Source of the DNA: Robinsoniella peoriensis
GTDB taxonomy: Bacteria; Bacillota; Clostridia; Lachnospirales; Lachnospiraceae
Assembly: GCF_042680125.1 (NCBI RefSeq)
Contig: NZ_JBHTNY010000025.1
DNA length: 64,000 nt
Reading direction: 5' to 3' (one strand)
Shown here in pieces: positions 63,920 through 64,000 of the stretch; positions within the stretch are counted from its first letter, which is position 1; every line of letters begins with the position of its first letter. The notes beneath the pieces were generated by a model, which made no database searches, had not been told where the DNA came from, and saw nothing but the letters and a program-made list of their open reading frames with translations. Both the position numbers and the translations under genes were made by a program.

Positions 63920-64000
63920 ATGAAAGTAGTGCGCGAAAAGAGAAGGGGGCGGACCATGGCAGGCGTTTGGAAGGCTTACCGCAGAACTGGCATTTTCTAA
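63920..64000 (+). CDS. Short basic ORF ending at the window edge
   Basis: ATG at 63920 opens a 26-codon frame ending in TAA at 63998-64000. The peptide is basic (KVVREKRRGRTMAGVWKAYR) and not recognised. A second in-frame ATG (63956) follows AGAAGGGGG, a good ribosome site. It could be a real tiny protein, or chance. Confidence 0.2.
   Translation: MKVVREKRRGRTMAGVWKAYRRTGIF

Overview
The window (about 42% G+C by eye, AT-rich spacers, strong AGGAGG-type ribosome sites, TTGACA/TATAAT promoters) reads as a chromosomal carbohydrate-utilisation region of a gut-type Firmicute, most likely a Lachnospiraceae member (Eisenbergiella/Hungatella/Blautia-like). The pointers are lipoproteins with Thr/Glu/Ala-rich linkers, YesM/YesN two-component pairs, many sugar ABC transporters and AraC/LacI/ROK/GntR regulators, and B12-dependent methyltransfer proteins. 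No rRNA, tRNA, CRISPR array or prophage was seen; one IS110-type element is present.

Layout. 1-5.4 kb: the end of a YesN regulator, its YesM kinase, a membrane-anchored solute-binding protein and a sugar-binding lipoprotein. 5.4-12.5 kb: one 2,300-residue secreted protein with nine Ig-like (Big_2) modules and three nucleoside-hydrolase-like (DUF1593/Sde182) modules, followed by three 39-bp tandem repeats and a terminator. 12.5-22.9 kb: a regulon around a ROK regulator. Leftward it has an MttB-superfamily methyltransferase and a NagB-like isomerase; rightward a PfkB sugar kinase, a UroD/MtaA-like protein, a GH4 glycosidase and a sugar ABC importer without its own ATPase. A 23-bp operator occurs three times, at all three transcription starts. 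22.9-26.2 kb: a small monooxygenase-like protein, the IS110 element with a probable bridge-RNA leader, and a WYL regulator. 26.3-29.4 kb: a FadR-type regulator with galactonate dehydratase (dgoD) and an HpcH/HpaI aldolase. 29.5-37.8 kb: GH43, two LacI regulators and two GH78-like rhamnosidases, linked by related LacI-type operators. 37.8-40.3 kb: a decayed stretch with an AraC remnant, an ABC-2 pair with a frameshifted permease, and tiny ORFs. 40.3-52.2 kb: a ribose/galactofuranose-type ABC importer with two permeases, a YesN/YesM pair whose kinase has a nonsense codon, a third rhamnosidase and a glycerate kinase. 52.2-64 kb: three AraC regulators each divergent from a gene they probably control (a UroD-like protein, a 951-residue fusion of methyltetrahydrofolate methyltransferase + corrinoid + UroD-like domains, and a GH29 fucosidase), plus a Kup potassium transporter with a small membrane protein.

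Taken together, the region imports and dismantles plant- or host-type heteroglycans rich in rhamnose, fucose, arabinose and galactose/uronates. Corrinoid methyltransfer proteins (one MttB-like, three UroD-like domains, one methyltetrahydrofolate methyltransferase-corrinoid module) are repeatedly set among the sugar genes. The most interesting proposal is that these lineages strip methyl groups from methylated sugars or sugar-linked amines and pass them to tetrahydrofolate; this is inference from gene context and domain content.
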